Shown in pieces: positions 6,357-7,417 of a stretch of 7,417 nt of DNA. Below the pieces are notes generated by a model. The model did no database searches and was not told the origin of the DNA. It worked only from the letters and a program-made list of their open reading frames with translations. The translations under genes were made by a program, and so were the position numbers. This stretch comes from Mailhella sp. GTDB lineage: Bacteria > Desulfobacterota > Desulfovibrionia > Desulfovibrionales > Desulfovibrionaceae. Within the stretch, counting starts at the first letter, position 1, and every line of letters begins with the position of its first letter. The DNA is taken from the NCBI GenBank assembly GCA_024404335.1, contig JAKSQA010000045.1:1-7417 (forward strand), written 5' to 3'.

Positions 6357-6366
6357 AACGTATTTT
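6339..6366 (+). promoter_or_regulatory. topA: sigma-70 promoter for topA
   Basis: TTGACG (6339-6344) is followed after 16 bases by TATTTT (6361-6366). Transcription would start near 6373, giving a leader of about 45 bases before the ATG at 6419. The spacer is one base short of optimum and very GC-rich in its upstream half. topA promoters in other bacteria respond to supercoiling; nothing here shows that directly. Confidence 0.55.
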
Positions 6367-6418
6367 CCTTTCGTCGCCGAAGACGTCCGCCAATCTGAAA
6401 ACACAGAGGGAAGACCGC

Positions 6419-7417
6419 ATGGGCAAGGACCTCATCATCGTTGAATCACCGGCCAAGGTGAAGACCATTAAGAAATTCCTCGGAAGCAAGTACATGGTGC
6501 AGGCCAGCGTGGGCCACATCCGCGACCTTCCCACGAGGGATATCGGCGTCGATGAGAGCAGGGACTTCGCCCCGCGCTACGAGATCATCAAGGGCAAGGA
6601 GAAGGTCGTGAGCGGCCTTCAGGAAGCGGCGGCCAAGGCCGACACCGTCTACCTGGCGCCCGACCCCGACCGTGAGGGCGAGGCCATCGCCTGGCACATC
6701 GCCGAGGTGATCGGAGGCAAGGCGAAGAGCATCAAGCGCATACAGTTCAACGAGATCACGGCCCGCGCCGTGAAGGCCGCGCTTGAGAACCCGCACGAGA
6801 TAGACCCCAATCTCTTCGATGCCCAGCAGGCCCGCCGAGTGCTCGACAGGCTTGTGGGCTATAAGATCTCCCCCCTGCTCTGGAAGACCGTGAAGCGCGG
6901 CATCTCCGCCGGACGCGTGCAGTCCGTTGCGCTGCGCCTCATCGTCGAGCGCGAGGAGGAGAGGCTCGCCTTCGTCCCCCGCGAATACTGGAGCTTCCGT
7001 GCCGAGCTCGCAGCGGCCGTGCCGCCCGTGTTCCGCGCCGAGCTCGCCCGCATAGAGGCGGGGTTCGCGAAGAAGCTCAGGGCCATGAGCCCCCAGGCCG
7101 ACGAGGAGTGCGCCGACGGCGGCGAGAAGGCGGGAAGGAAGATACTCGTGGGCTGCCGCGAGGCGGCCGACGCCCTCGAGCAGGCCATGGCGGGTCAGCC
7201 CTTCGTGGTGAGCCGCATCGAGGAGAAGGAGCGCCCCCGCAGTCCTCAGCCGCCCTTCACGACCTCCACGCTGCAGCAGACGGCGAACCAGCGCCTGGGG
7301 TTCACCTCCAAGCGCACGATGTCCACCGCCCAGCGCCTCTATGAAGGCATAGAGCTCGGCGAGCGCGGCACGACGGCGCTCATCACCTATATGCGTACCG
7401 ACTCCGTGCGCATCGCC
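6419..7417 (+). CDS. topA: DNA topoisomerase I (type IA), N-terminal part, 3' end beyond window
   Basis: Topoisomerase I relaxes negative supercoils by nicking one strand through a 5'-phosphotyrosine. The visible 333 residues begin MGKDLIIVESPAKVKTI, the Toprim start, with the conserved catalytic E9. VGHIRDLP follows, then the Toprim acidic motif DPDRE at 82-86, and the region QQARRVLDRLVGYKISPLLW and GISAGRVQSVALRL. The catalytic tyrosine is Y324 in ITYMRTDS, close to Y319 of the E. coli enzyme. The ATG at 6419 has GAGGG at 6406-6410 eight bases upstream. The C-terminal domains, including any zinc ribbons, lie outside the window. Confidence 0.97.
   Translation, partial: MGKDLIIVESPAKVKTIKKFLGSKYMVQASVGHIRDLPTRDIGVDESRDFAPRYEIIKGKEKVVSGLQEAAAKADTVYLAPDPDREGEAIAWHIAEVIGGKAKSIKRIQFNEITARAVKAALENPHEIDPNLFDAQQARRVLDRLVGYKISPLLWKTVKRGISAGRVQSVALRLIVEREEERLAFVPREYWSFRAELAAAVPPVFRAELARIEAGFAKKLRAMSPQADEECADGGEKAGRKILVGCREAADALEQAMAGQPFVVSRIEEKERPRSPQPPFTTSTLQQTANQRLGFTSKRTMSTAQRLYEGIELGERGTTALITYMRTDSVRIA

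Noticed and set aside
1..7417. CRISPR arrays, transposons, tRNA or rRNA genes, phage genes, long tandem repeats
   Set aside because: None was seen on reading both strands; the region looks like ordinary core chromosome apart from the points listed.

Overview
The window is high-GC bacterial chromosome with dense ordinary housekeeping genes. GC-rich third codon positions, family-level similarities and the gene set suggest a Desulfovibrionaceae-like delta-proteobacterium; this is inference, since no rRNA or marker phylogeny is available. I saw no mobile element, CRISPR array, tRNA or rRNA.

Layout. (1) Positions 1-3212, minus strand: one very long gene, cut at its 3' end by the window edge. It joins an N-terminal EndoQ-type PHP nuclease with a Cys4 zinc site to a C-terminal UvrD/Rep superfamily 1 helicase. 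(2) 3213-3353: intergenic region between divergent genes, with two strong inverted repeats. (3) 3354-4079, plus strand: a TrmN6/YfiC-like N6-adenine methyltransferase. (4) 4080-4320: about 240 bases without a convincing gene, with codon composition unlike its surroundings, ending in a bidirectional terminator at 4322-4350. (5) 4377-5133, minus strand: a two-gene unit, HIT-family hydrolase then HU/IHF-family DNA-bending protein. The HU/IHF reading frame is interrupted by an in-frame TAG at codon 59, although all 42 codons after it keep the family sequence. (6) 5134-5233: two near-consensus promoters in opposite directions on the same DNA. (7) 5234-6301, plus strand: an Elp3-like radical SAM protein lacking the acetyltransferase domain. 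(8) 6302-6418: possible terminator overlapping a promoter. (9) 6419-7417, plus strand: topA (topoisomerase I), first 333 codons.

The genes share a nucleic-acid theme: DNA repair and unwinding, tRNA or RNA modification, chromosome architecture and supercoiling. They are separate transcription units, and nothing shows that they form one system. The points most worth following are the EndoQ-helicase fusion (a possible single-chain repair enzyme for deaminated DNA), the amber codon inside HU/IHF (mutation, sequence error or recoding), and the interlocked promoter pair.
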